A stretch of 64,000 bases of DNA from Ctenosaura bakeri (lineage: Eukaryota > Chordata > Lepidosauria > Squamata > Iguanidae): NCBI GenBank assembly GCA_948474755.1, contig CAOLHI010000412.1, positions 248,001 to 312,000 on the forward strand, read 5' to 3'. Shown here one piece after another: positions 37,458 to 48,475 of the stretch; position 1 is the first letter of the stretch, and each line of letters begins with the position of its first letter. Made by a program: the position numbers and the translations under genes. The notes under the pieces are model-generated. The model was given only the letters and a program-made list of their open reading frames with translations, was not told where the DNA came from and did no database searches.

Positions 37458-39240
37458 GTTTAAACAAGTGTGAGTTCTCATGATACAGCTCCTTGGGTTT
37501 TACCAGTTGTTGTCACTTCCGCATTCACTCATTCCATTATTTTTGTGAGCTGTTTGCAGCCATTTCTTGGATCTTTACTGTTCAAGGTTTTAAAAAAAAT
37601 GGGGCAGAGTTTGCTGACGTGATCCTGTGGTCTGAAGGGCAATTTTCCTCTGTCAGAATTGTTTTTAAATAAGTCTCTTTTATTTATTTGATTTATTCCA
37701 ATAGGGGACCCAAAGAGTTATAGTGCAAAACAACCATTCACTTTAAAAAAATTAAAAAGAAGAGACAAGAAAAGATGAGAAGAGAAGACACTGTGCTAAT
37801 GTGTCTGAGAATTAAAAAGAAACCTGATTGAAGGTGGGAATAAAATCTTGCTGCTGCTGCTGGAAATTGCCAGAAAGTATTTCAAGATAACACAAGCATC
37901 CTTTGGAGATATATACCAAAAAACTACAACAAATACTACAACCTCCAACTATATTTTCCTAATTTGTAGAAGTGCCACAATGTATGTTGCTTTGCTTCTT
38001 GTACGCTTATCTTCAGCTTTTTTGCAATCTGTCATTTTACGGTTCATTATATTATTTGGATTATTAGTTTGGGGGTGAAATTATATGTAGCCCAATATGA
38101 GGTTTTTTTTTTTAAAAAATGTTTTCTGAAAGCATTCAGTATACTAGTATCTTCCAGGATCTTCTGCTGCTGAAAGTCACTGTTCTCCAAACAACCTCTT
38201 CAAAGGAAGATTCCAAACTGTTGATCTTAATTAAGTTTGATTTTATTTATTTGAGACTGAACTGAGACCGTGGCATCCAGGTACTTTACTGATGCAATTT
38301 AAGTTCTTCTAATTTTTGCTGCAAACAACAGACCATCAGCTAGAGTGCGTGACAGTGCTCAAAACAAGACAAAACAAAGAGTAATCTTATGTATGTTTAC
38401 TCAGAGGCACGTATCCATGGCCTTTGGCTAAATGTGTGTAAGGTATCAACCTAATAAAGGAAAGTCAACAACAAACCTCTTCCTTGGCCTACCAATTTGC
38501 CCCTCCCTTTTCAATGCTACATCTGTCTTGAGCTGCTCATTGATCCTTGGAATGTGATCCATCAATTCTCTGACTGTATGAATCTCCATGCTTGTCCTAT
38601 CCCATTGCCAGTAGATGCATAATACACAGCTCCTCTCTCCACATAAATGCCTACCTTATTTCTCAGGCAGGACAGACGCTCAGTGGAAATCTGCAGTTTT
38701 CAGCCATCTCAACTTAAAACTGACCTAGTTCTCCTGCATGAAACTTTGGGCCTAACCTCACTTCACTCATTGCTTCTTAAATCACTTCTTATGAGACAAA
38801 CCTACTCCACTTGGTTTGCCTCCTCTGCCACCAGAGCAAGCCTGGAACCCTGATGTCCTTTAAAGTCTCTGTCCAATCTGGAGGTAAGGATAGACAAAAT
38901 AAACAGATAGTTGTTCCATGCCTTTTCATCACCAGTGAACAAGACTAAGCCCTAAACTTCAAAGTTTGCATTTGAGTTTGTATTTATTGCTGCAACCCCT
39001 TATGCATGGTGGCGGCTGACCATCAAATGGTGAATCTACTTTGGGTATTAATTCAACATTTAAAGGAGCTATCCATGGTGCTGAATCTATTTAGGGGTGG
39101 AAAAGATTTAGCACATTGGACATTAAAATTCAGAATAAAATTTGGAGTGGATTCACTGCCCTATTAACACGGGGGCTACAAGTTACCACTGCTTATTAAC
39201 GATAAAGAATCTTGCCTCAATGTCAGGGCAGTGAATATAA
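37458..39240. other. No gene recognised
   Basis: Open frames of 60-76 codons only. 38450-38900 is relatively C/T-rich with no matching repeat in the window. Nothing coding is supported. Confidence 0.4.
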
Positions 39241-39463
39241 GGAGCCCTGGTGGTGCAGTGGTTAAATGCTAGTACTGCAACCACAAGGTTGTGAGTTCGA
39301 TCCTGCCAGGCTCCAAGGTTGACTCAGCCTTCCATCCTTCCGCAGGTTGGTAAATGAGTACCCTGCTTGTTGGGGGCAATTAGCTAAAAAAAACACATTG
39401 TAAACTGTTTAGATAACACTCAGTTGATAAGCGGTATAGAAATAAATGCTATTGCTAATGCTA
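39241..39463 (+). repeat. tRNA-derived SINE, second family
   Basis: It opens GGAGCCCTGGTGGTGCAGTG with a pol III A-box-like TGGTGCAGTGGTTAAATG. A B-box GAGTTCGATCC follows at about 39293, then a tRNA-unrelated body (CCATCCTTCCGCAGGTTGG) and a 3' end AAGCGGTATAGAAATAAATG with a (GCTATT)n-type tail. Unlike the GTT-tailed family it is in sense orientation. Confidence 0.8.
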
Positions 39464-39825
39464 TATTGTTTGACAGCATGTTTTAGGCCCAGCTGAATTT
39501 TCTTTTGGGGCACCAGAAAATTGTTCATTTCCTCAAGGTTCCTCAATTGAGAGAGCTGCTCACCTGAGGTATGGAGGTGAGGCGCTGCTGCTACTACTCC
39601 AGGTAGGTGAGGCCACACATGGCTGATCACCTCCAGGTCTCTGTTCTAGCCACTGCCACTGCTGTCACTGGAGGTCCTGGATTCTACCTGCAGATCTTTC
39701 CAATGCTGCCCACGCTTCTCACACCCTTCCTCCCATTTGCTGGCACAATTGTGTCCCTTTCCTTCCTTTCCCTGCACTTGAGCTTCAGTCTTGCCCTCTT
39801 TTGTAACAAACTAAATATGTTGCTG

Positions 39826-40058
39826 GTGTTGTGTACCTTCAGGTTGTTTCCAACTTATGGTGACCCTAAGGTCAATCTATCACAATTTTTTTTTTGCAAG
39901 ATTTGTTCACAGAGAGCTTGCCTTTGCCTTCCTGTAAGGCTGAGAGAGTGTGACTAGCCCAAAGTCACTTAGTGGGTTTCCACGGCTGAATGAGGATTTG
40001 AACTCTGACTGCCTGAGTTCTAGTCCAACGTTCAAACCACTATGCCATGCTGGCTCTT
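39826..40058 (-). repeat. tRNA-derived SINE, GTT-tailed family, antisense copy
   Basis: Well preserved: TTTCCAACTTATGGTGACCC, GAGAGAGTGTGACTAGCCC, AAAGTCACTTAGTGGGTTTC and CAAACCACTATGCCATGCTG. It carries an internal T9 run near 39887. Confidence 0.85.
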
Positions 40059-40278
40059 CAAATATCTTTAATATTGTGTCACACCATTAGTATTTCCTTT
40101 GAAATTCACTCATTTTCCAAACAATCGAGAAATACGACACTACAGAAAAAGACATAGGAAAAACAGTTGGGTCTCAACCTTCCTTCCAGATCACAAGGCC
40201 CCAGTAATTGGTCTTGCCCTTCCATGCCAAACATCCCTTTGCCTTGGCAAGGAGCCTCCAAGGGGTTGCTAACTTGTA

Positions 40279-40531
40279 GGCCATTTCTGCACTAGACTGT
40301 TATAATGCTATTATTCCACTTTCAACATCCTATGGAATCCATAGGATGTTGAAAGTGGAATAATAGCACTATAACAGTGAGGAATCCATAGGATGTTGGA
40401 AGTGGAATAATAGCACTACAACAGTGAGGAATCCATAGGATGTTGGAAGTGGAATAATAGCACTACAACAGTGAGGAATCCATAGGATGTTGGAAGTGGA
40501 ATAACGGCACTAGAACAGTGAGGAAATGGCC
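40279..40531. mobile_element. MITE, short GGCC-TTTC subfamily, internally amplified
   Basis: It begins GGCCATTTCTGCACTAGA and ends GAGGAAATGGCC. The left half is a normal arm; the right half has been tandemly multiplied (see 40334-40521). A clean 3-bp duplication is not visible. It lies about 200 bp from the start of the CpG island. Confidence 0.75.
40334..40521. repeat. 4 x 47-bp tandem array derived from the MITE arm
   Basis: Units start GGAATCCATAGGATGTTG and end AACAGTGA at 40334-40380, 40381-40427, 40428-40474 and 40475-40521. Units 2 and 3 are identical. Units 1 and 4 differ by a few substitutions (AAAG for GAAG; AACGG for AATAG). The first unit also forms the right arm of a hairpin with 40297-40335. 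Confidence 0.95.
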
Positions 40532-40969
40532 ATGGATCCACAGTACAAGAAGTAAATATGTACATATTTATTCCACTCTATCCTCTCTCTCTCCACATTC
40601 AGCTCCCATTTCTGGGTCCACCTCCCCCGACCAACAGTTTGACACCATGCCCAGCTCCCAGTTGTCTCCCTTTGACACACAGTCTTGTGCGTCGTCTCAC
40701 CCTTGGCTTCTTCCGATGGGGACTGGACAAGAAGGAAGGGCGGGAGGGGAGGACCAGGGGCTGCGCCCTGGGCCACAGCGGGAGCGCCGCCGGGGCTCCG
40801 GGGCCGGGCAGCGCTAGCGGGCGCCCCATAATAAAACCCTGCCTAGGAAATCCACTCGGGGGGCGTGAGCGGCTCGCGTGAGGTCAGCGGCCGGCGGGCC
40901 AATGAGGGGTGCGCTCGGGAGCCGCTCGCTCCTCGGCGTGGAGTTGGAGGGGGCGGGGGAGCCCGAGGG

Positions 40970-41052
40970 GGCGGCGGCGGCGGCGGCGGCGGCGCTGGCG
41001 CTGCTTTTGCTGCTGCTGGTGGTGCTGCTCGAGCGGCGGCGGCGGCGGCGGC
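40970..41052. repeat. CGG and CTG trinucleotide repeats in the CpG island
   Basis: Eight uninterrupted GGC units at 40970-40994, a TGC/TGG-rich stretch, then six to seven GGC units at 41033-41052. Such tracts are common in 5' UTRs and are length-polymorphic. Confidence 0.9.
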
Positions 41053-41154
41053 TCGGACGTTCCGGCGCTGGGCAGAAGAGCGAAGGCGGGAGCAGCCTCA
41101 CGGCCAGCCAGCCCGCCGTCGCGATGTGGAGACGTGAGGGGTGGAAGGAGGCGT

Positions 41155-41180
41155 GAGGAGGAGGAGGAGGAGGAGGAGGG
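41155..41180. repeat. GAG trinucleotide run
   Basis: About eight GAG units in the putative first exon. On one frame they encode Arg/Glu runs, which inflates the open frames. Confidence 0.9.
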
Positions 41181-42110
41181 GGCTTCCCCAGTCGAGCCAA
41201 AGGGGACGAGAAGCGCTTCCCTCCGCCGGCGCACAGGTGCCCGCGGAGCCCCGTCTGCTGGAGCCGGGTGGAGTCCGCTCGGGAAAGGAAGCCTCGGCCA
41301 CCGGGGTTCCTTTTCCTCGCCTGAAGGGACGGCGGAGGAGGGATAATATCGGGGTCCTCTTCTCGTGTCCAACGTCCTCGGGAAAAGAGTCGGGCAGCCT
41401 TTGGGCTTCGCTGCCCGCCAGCCTCCCCGCCTGCCGCGAGTGCGCGGCGCGTCCCGTCTCCGCCGGCCAGGTAAGAAGAAGACTTCGCCGTCCCCTCAGG
41501 CGCCGTCTCTTCGGAAGCCCCTCGGAGCGCTCGGGCGCGCCGCCTCTCCCCTCGTGTCGCGCTCTGGGTTGGGCTGCCAAAGTTTCTGGCGAGGGAGCGC
41601 TTGGGGCAAGCGAGGCGAACGACGGGGCCGGAGGCGGCGAGAGTCCGGGACGAGGCTCTAGGCGACCGGGTGCGGGTGTCTGTGTGTGTGTGTGTGGGGG
41701 GGGTCCTCCTCTCGGGAAGCCTGAGCTCTGAAACAGAGGCGCCCCCTCCCCGCTGAGTGCTCCGCTGCAAAGGGGGGAGGGGGTGGCTGTCAGGGTCTTC
41801 AGGCTGCTGTTGGAGCGAGAACACCTTTGCCCCCCCTAAGTTTATGGTGGCATTTCCCCCTCCATGCAGTTTAGGTCGCTAAGCTTCTCGCCCCCCTCTC
41901 CATTTTCTCCTGACCTTTGCCACACCACCACGAGCGCCTTTGGAGAGGGCAAGGCGTCCAGGGAGGAAAGGCGTCTCCTGGCTGCCTCCCTGGGGTTGAC
42001 CTCCTCCGCCAGATTTTTGCTGGGTTGGGAGCGGTGGGGATTTCGACAGGAAAGGCCGACTGGCAAGGCGGGGAGGAAAGCGGGGTAGTGCTGTATCGGT
42101 AAGCGGTGCC

Positions 42111-45100
42111 CAAGGTTATCTGCAGACGCCTTCTCTTTCGGCAGGGGCTCAGGTTACCATAGTCCCCACATCATCATCGGTTTCTTAGTCTTGAGGGTGC
42201 CACAAGATACTCTCTTGTTTCAACTCCTCTAGAGCAATTTCAAGGGTTTTTGTTCCGGTTCCAAGACGATCCTAGAATCTGGGATGGGCTCTCTAGATCA
42301 CAGCTTTGGGTTGCCTTCAAAGAGTTAGTGGGTACCCAGGAAAGCAAAATCTACGTGTGACCCAGATATTTTGTTATGGAAAAAACTCCATAGTGGTTTC
42401 ATAGGTTTGGCTGTTTGTCTTCAGTGTGTATAGTTCTAGCACCATGCAGGAAAAGGTCTGTAGCCGCGGGGGGGGGCTGTGTGAAATAAACTGGAGTAGC
42501 TACCATCTCTTCGCTTCATTTGCCAATACAAGTTAGAACCCTCCACTCTGTTTTGAGACTAGCAAGTAGCTCAAATAATGTTAAAGAAACTGTGTTAAGT
42601 AGTCATGATGGTGTATTTCAGAAGTAGGAAAGTTTCTTTTAGGTCTTAATAGTCTCTCAGAAAGCCTATGTGGCACATTTGTACAAACATAGGTTTTTTA
42701 CCTGAGCAATTCCCTCCCCGTGTATTATAGAGACTGTCCATGGTGATTTCCGAAAAATCCCTGGGAAAGGGAAATGGTTCTCTGTTTACTGGAAGTGATC
42801 AGTCTGAGTCAACAGATTTATTTGTGGGTTATAATTATGTACCTTTTCAGACTTGTTCTATGTGAAATGTAGTTTGAAATGGCAATTTGGTTATCAGTGT
42901 GCCTAAGGGACAGAACAGGGAAGTCCCCACTTCTAATCTCTTTTTCATTACAGCAAGTCTCTGTCTGCTTAGCCTGTGACCTTATGGGGATGATATTGCC
43001 TTTCAGAATGAAGTTAGAAATAGGAATGTGGAGAATTTCAAGTACATGAAATACATTAACTTAGCATTTCATGTAGTGCTGTTAAATATTCTCAGTACTT
43101 CACATATATGATCTTTTTTGTAACGGTTGCAACAAAGCGGTAAAGTAGATAGTCAGTACTGTTATGATTGCTGGAATATAGCAATTGGTAGCTATTGTAG
43201 TGGCTAGCAGGCTTGTCTTTCAGTTGCCACTTAGACCTTTCCAAACTCATACTATTTATTTTCTCCATTTCAAAGTGGCATGCCTACATTTAATCTGAAG
43301 TCTTCTCCTTGTTAACAGACCTCACCCTGTGCCAAATGTCTCAGCATATTTGGATGTAGCTCTCTCGCACTCTCTGTCTCTCTCTCTATATCTGAAGTAG
43401 AGTAGGTTATGCAAATTGTACTTTTCAACTACAATCTTTCCCCCAACTTAGTTTAAAAACATCTTTACTTACAGCATTAAGTTCTGAGTGTATATAAACC
43501 TACAGCATAAACACTCAAATGTTCATATGTACAGGGCATATATATCTTGCCTTGTTAGTATATTATTCTTCCAAATATTTCTTGAGTACAAGAATTGTTT
43601 TGATCTCATTTTTAAAGAAATCGCCATAAAAAGACATCTGAACTACTCAAGGATATGGAAGTCTCATACATGACACTTTTCAAAAATGTATGTATGTGTC
43701 TGAGTGTGTGTTTAAACAAATAACTCAGCTTTTGCAATCTATGGATGCTGGTTTATAAAGTGTGTTTAAAAAAACACATAGTATTGCTTGGAACCCAAAG
43801 TGGCACTTTGCAATGTTCATGAGTTTAAAATGTCAGTGACCGAATTTACATGTTGCAGTTTGATTTTGTTTGCATCTGGATATTTAATTGGCCATGGTAT
43901 TTGCTTTCCTTAAAATGGCTTGGAACAAAACTGGAGTACAAGATGTTATCTGCACTTATGGCCAGCTCTGTGGCTTTGGGGGTGGGGGGATAGTGTCCTA
44001 ACCACTTAAACATACAGGCAATTCTCAGTAGGTTTATGTAAAGTCAAAATGATGTTTCTTGATTTTCAAATGCTCTGTGTGGTAGTTTTTTTCTCTGTCT
44101 CTCCTATGTTTCATCCCATTAAAAGCTTAAAGGGATGAGATGAATTACAAATGGAAGAAGTGTTTCATTGCTTCAGAGATCATGATCTTATATTGTTCTT
44201 ACAGTTGTCTTTGTAGACAGTGTTGTTTTCTCTTTCTTCTCACTAGCATGTGAAATTGTTTTTGTCTACTGGTTTGTAGTTATCATTCCAAATCCTTGTC
44301 TTACCTGGTTGTTATAGATTTGCATCCAGGTCAGTTATACGTACTCCTCGACTTTTGAGATTTTAAAAATAGTTTAGCTATGGCAACTTAAACTCCTCAG
44401 TTTTCTAGTCAATTTCTTTTAAACCACATTGGATATATCAGCAGTTTCTAGGAGAGCTTAATTCCATTTGGGTTTTTTATGTTTGACATATTTATGTCTC
44501 TGGTAAACATCTTTTGGCATAGGAGCTGAACTGAAAGACTGGAGGGTGTGATAGCCAGTAGGAGTTAGAATAGTATTCCTTCTTTATGCACTTGATTTGC
44601 TACTCCAGACTTCTTTTAATATTTATTAAATAACAAAGGATATAGATCTTACTAGGCCTTACTAGACTAGCAGTCCAAGATCACAGTGTTGGGAGGAATA
44701 AAAGAAACAAAGTGTTCAGAGAGAAAAGTTGTTGAATATGTTCCTAATTACACAATTGTTTGAAAACCCAATAAACTTGTATAATATTTCATTTTAACAG
44801 CAGTGTTAGTAGCTAAACAAGTTAGTGTTACGAACACCTCATTCATTCTTTACAAGTAAATACATTTTAATGTTTATTTCCAAACATTGTTAGCAAGAAG
44901 AAAACAAAACTTTGGTTCAAATACCAATATTTGTGGGGGGGGGAGAGAAATGACATGCAAATTAGCATTTCTAACACATGTCTGTGGATGGTACAGTATA
45001 ACAGTTTGTGTCTTTTATCACAGCATTCTCCTCTATATTTTTTCTCAGATATGTCATTCAGATAGCAAACTGGCCTTACAGTTGAAGTGGAGATTTCTCC

Positions 45101-45583
45101 CAATATGGTATGTGATCCCACCGATCTGCATGCATCAGTTAACAATAGTTCAGTGTGAAATGAGCTGTTTCACGGAACTCAAGGGAGAAAGGCTTAGAAC
45201 CAAGAGTAGTTCCTGCCCAGAATAAATGGTGTACATTGGCTTGGAATGCATGCAGAGGTGAAGAGTATATTGTGGGACATGGCTGGACAGGAGTCTACTT
45301 CCACCAGTGTGGCTGGTATAAGCGAGACTCCCCAGTAGGAATTTCTAGTCTGTCATATTTGTTTGTGATCACTAGTCTGTTCCTCTCCTATCTACATCTC
45401 AGTCTAAGAGGTATGGATTAGAACATTTTGCTTCACAAAAATTGAACCCTTCAACTATTGCTGCTCCCCAGTACTTGCTGCATGAGTTGCTGCTTCCACT
45501 CTAGTCAGCCCTGCCACAAGAAAGCAGGAGCATAAGGTGTTCAGGTTTACACTGTAATGTTAGGTAACCCTGGCTTCTATTCG
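42111..45583. other. Putative intron, no repeats recognised
   Basis: The sequence falls back to AT-rich composition. A CT-rich run lies at about 43365-43390. No acceptor-plus-coding-frame-plus-donor combination could be supported. Confidence 0.4.
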
Positions 45584-46416
45584 CAGGGGTGTCAAACTCA
45601 AGTTAATCTAGGGCCATGTCAGCATTATGGTTGCCCTCAAAGGGCAGGTTGTATCTGTAAGACTATATAAAAATATCTATTCTTTTATCATATTAAATAA
45701 TTGCTTTTGATTATTACTGGTTTTAGTAATAACTAGCTCGGAAGCTAGAATTCTAAGAAAAGTAATGGCAAGCAGATATTCTGGTGTACAACAATTGTAC
45801 AATTTATTGAAAAATGAGTTTTGAAAATAGAATTTTTTTTTTTAATCACCAGACAAATATTACCAAGCACTGTTTATTACACAGACTTTGTTTAACTGTT
45901 TGGTCCCAGTTGAAACCCTCTCTTTCTGCCCCCTAGACCCTCTCTGTGCTTCTTTCTGCCCCCCAGACCCTCTCTGTGCCTCTTTCTGCTTCCCCATGCC
46001 TCTTTCTGCTCCCCCCTCCCCGTGTTCTTTTCTGCCCTCCTGCCTCTCTCTGTACCTGGAGAGCCCGATCCGCACATTGCAGGCCCCTGGCTGCTGTTAT
46101 TCTGAAGAGGGGCCCAGCAACCAGCACTCACAATCTACTTCTGACTGCTCTTCTCTCCAATTCTTGTGAGCTGCATGGTAACCCATGGCAATGCTCTGAC
46201 GGCAAGACTGGGACAGAGGAGCAGTCAGAAGCAGAAGCAGATCATGAGTGCTGGGTGCTGGCCTCTCTTCAGAATACTGACAGCCAGGGGCCCTCAAAGT
46301 CGGGATCGGGCTTGCCTGGCAGGGAGAGTGCTGCAGCTGCAAGAGAGGTGCGAGAACCACATGAAATGGCCTAGTGAATTAGATTTGGCCCGCAGGCCTT
46401 GTGTTTGACACATATA
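45584..46416. mobile_element. hAT-type (Charlie-like) non-autonomous element, 833 bp
   Basis: Left end CAGGGGTGTCAAACTCAAG; right end CAGGCCTTGTGTTTGACACA is its inverted counterpart, with the outermost bases mutated. GGCCATG and TTTGGCCCGCAGG blocks near the ends are typical of this type. The 8-bp duplication is not clear. The interior carries a C/T-rich minisatellite. Frames of 70-140 codons inside are compositional. Confidence 0.65.
45915..46040. repeat. C/T-rich minisatellite, period about 26-29 bp
   Basis: Tandem units built on CTCTTTCTGCCCCCCAGACC and CTCTGTGC, about four copies, increasingly diverged to the right. It lies inside the hAT element and gives strand-biased polypyrimidine sequence. 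Confidence 0.8.
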
Positions 46417-47129
46417 CTCTACACACATTAAAGCAAGTTTGTCTCATTGAGTTCGGTGGCACTTAACATTCAAGGGAAATAATCCCAAAGCTTTCAATAT
46501 ATTTATAAAATTCCTTTCTCCATACATCAAGGTATTGATCAAAAAGACATGTATGCTAACTTTCCTTTGAGTGTTACCTAGTGAATTTATCACATATGAC
46601 CAAAATGAAACTGGGAAGAGGCTAATTTGAGGTATGTTGCAGGAGAGGAAAAAGCTGAGCATCATTACAAACAGAAGCAAATTTTTGGACATATTATAGC
46701 ACAGTTAATTCTTTCATATAACTTTTATAAGGAAATCTAGGGACACAGAGTAAGATGTATATACTTTTACCAAAGTGTACTTGATAAAACAAAATGCCTC
46801 TGAGATGCAGAAATGATTATAATGAAATAACTATTGCTATATATTCTTTGGATCTATTTTTATTTTGTTTCTTTCAAGGAGGTAGAGGAGGAGGGGGGAG
46901 ACTATAATGATTATTATTTCTGGTCCACCAAATAACAGTTAATAGTGTTTCATAAATAATTCTGACCAAAGAAAATTTTCCACCAAGAGAATGTAAATGA
47001 GCCATCATATGTATCAATATGACCATGTCCATTTTGCTGTTTATTCTACTGTAGTGTTCATGTTGCTATCAGTTTAGGTTTGCCTAAACTTTACCCAAAG
47101 GAATCTCAATGAAGTCTTGATATTTGTGA
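46417..47129. other. No gene recognised
   Basis: AT-rich. A G/A-rich stretch lies at about 46879-46902. Nothing supported. Confidence 0.4.
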
Positions 47130-47415
47130 CAGGGGGTGGACAAAGTTTGGCCCTGAGGTGACATGCAGCCCCGAGTCACTTCTTCAGGTCCTGGACTGCC
47201 CTTTTTTTCCTGGCCACCAGGTAATTGCTTCTGCTAGAAGCTTCTAGAAGAAGCACCTTCTAAATAATTTTGCAAGGACATCCACTCTGTTTGACATCAA
47301 TGATTACATGTGGAGTTTTGGTTGGTTTTTGTTTGCTTCTTGCTATGTTTTAGCCCTTGGTTGGTCCTAGGAGCAGAAAGCTGGTCTCCAGACATGACAA
47401 AATTGACTACCCCAG
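47130..47415. mobile_element. Possible hAT-type MITE
   Basis: Left CAGGGGGTGGACAAAGTTTGG and right CAAAATTGACTACCCCAG are imperfect inverted ends of a common hAT type. No convincing 8-bp duplication was found. Confidence 0.45.
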
Positions 47416-47519
47416 TTTATTCTAAGGCTTTCTTTGGTATGGTATAATAGGAGGCTGGCAATTTCTGAATCAGTTTTCAGAGGGGACACCTTCTTCTGCC
47501 ATGGCCCATTCTATCAAAA

Positions 47520-48475
47520 ATATTTATATGCTGCCGTATATCCAAGGATCACAATAGCAGGATAACTACAAATAACTTTTTTTTAAAAAAATATTAAACA
47601 GGAAGAATAGTTTAAACACACTAAATGTGTATTAAACAGCCTGTCAAGTTAAAACAATTCCATTTTAAACCAATAAAGACATTTAAGACAATATGAACTG
47701 TACATGTATTCAGATTTGGATGAAATCAGCTGGGCTCCCAGGGCTCCCAAAGGCTTCTGTAAACAGCTATGTTATTAGTTGGCACTGGTGTGGCATGACT
47801 GTTTGTGCCAGCTAGTCTTCTGAGGAAAGGGCATTGTGCAACTGGCATGCCATAGCAGAGAAAGCCCACTTCCTCTTACAGTGTATTTCCCTCATTAGTG
47901 GGATAGAAAGCAGTCCCTTTGGGTAGGCTTGCATATCAACAGGCATTCTTTCAAGTATCAGCATCTAAAGCCATTTAGGGCTATTAATATTATCACCAGT
48001 ACCTTGAATTTAGAGTGGAAGCATATTGGCAGCTAGTGTAGCTGCTTAAAAAAAACATTATTATAAGGCTCCTGTGGTCAGCAGTCTAATTGCTGCATGT
48101 TGCATTAACTGCAGCTTCTGAATCATCTTCAAGGGTAACCCCACACAGAGTGCAATGCAGTAATCTATTGGGAAGTTACCTGTTCATGGACAACTATTAG
48201 CCCTGTCCAGGAAGGGCTGTAGCTAGTTGACCCATCACTCTGAGCTATCTAAGAGTACTCCAAAGCTTCACTGTCAGTGGGCTTTTGTGTTACTTTATCA
48301 GCTCTGATCCAGCACATAACAGCATCCAGCCACTGGTCCAACAACTGCATAGCACAACCTCAGCCATCTCCAGTGATATGAAATATGTTGATTACATTCC
48401 ACTGTCTAATTCTTGTGAGCTTTGCCCAGTGGCTAAACAACATGGGAGACAATATAGACTCCTCATCCAAACATT
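47520..48475 (-). mobile_element. L2-like LINE fragment, antisense
   Basis: It starts with the reversed 3' tail region (TTTATATGCTGCCGTATATCC) and continues with text also seen at 2.3-3.2 kb, for example GCAGCTTCTGAATCATCTTC and AGCATCCAGCCACTGGTCC. It ends near CCAGTGGCTAAACAACATGG. Frame lost. Confidence 0.65.

Larger units (their letters stand above)
40960..41470 (+). other. Putative first exon (probably 5' UTR) of an unidentified gene
   Basis: The 3' edge is a consensus splice donor, CCGGCCAG then GTAAGAAG, at 41470/41471. The start is a guess about 60 bp downstream of the CCAAT box. The segment holds (GGC)n at 40970-40994 and 41033-41052, (CTG)n-like sequence at 41000-41030 and (GAG)n at 41155-41180. 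Frames through it (for example from 41141) are Arg/Gly/Ser-rich translations of these repeats that run past the donor without resembling a known domain, so I favour non-coding. No downstream exon is recognisable within 22.5 kb, implying a long first intron. Gene identity unknown. Confidence 0.4.
40690..42110. promoter_or_regulatory. CpG island, putative promoter
   Basis: Dense CpG and G+C over about 1.4 kb in an otherwise AT-rich, CpG-poor window. A CCAAT box lies at 40899-40903 (GGGCCAATGAGG), a CRE/AP1-like TGAGGTCA at 40879-40886 and a TATA-poor region around it, the usual build of a vertebrate housekeeping or developmental promoter. No transcript evidence is available. Direction is inferred from the donor at 41470/41471 and could be bidirectional. 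Confidence 0.75.

Noticed and set aside
41141..41731. 196-codon plus-strand frame in the island
   Set aside because: It reads through a consensus splice donor at 41470/41471, starts with a poly-Arg run from the GAG repeat and shows no recognisable domain. A non-coding first exon is the better explanation.
40814..41824. 336-codon minus-strand open frame across the CpG island
   Set aside because: The translation is dominated by Arg, Pro, Ser and Ala runs derived from the GGC/GAG repeats, has no domain, and several other frames over the same DNA are equally open. High GC content removes stops by chance.
45888..46374. Frames of 79-142 codons on both strands
   Set aside because: They lie in the hAT element and its C/T minisatellite; low complexity with no domain.
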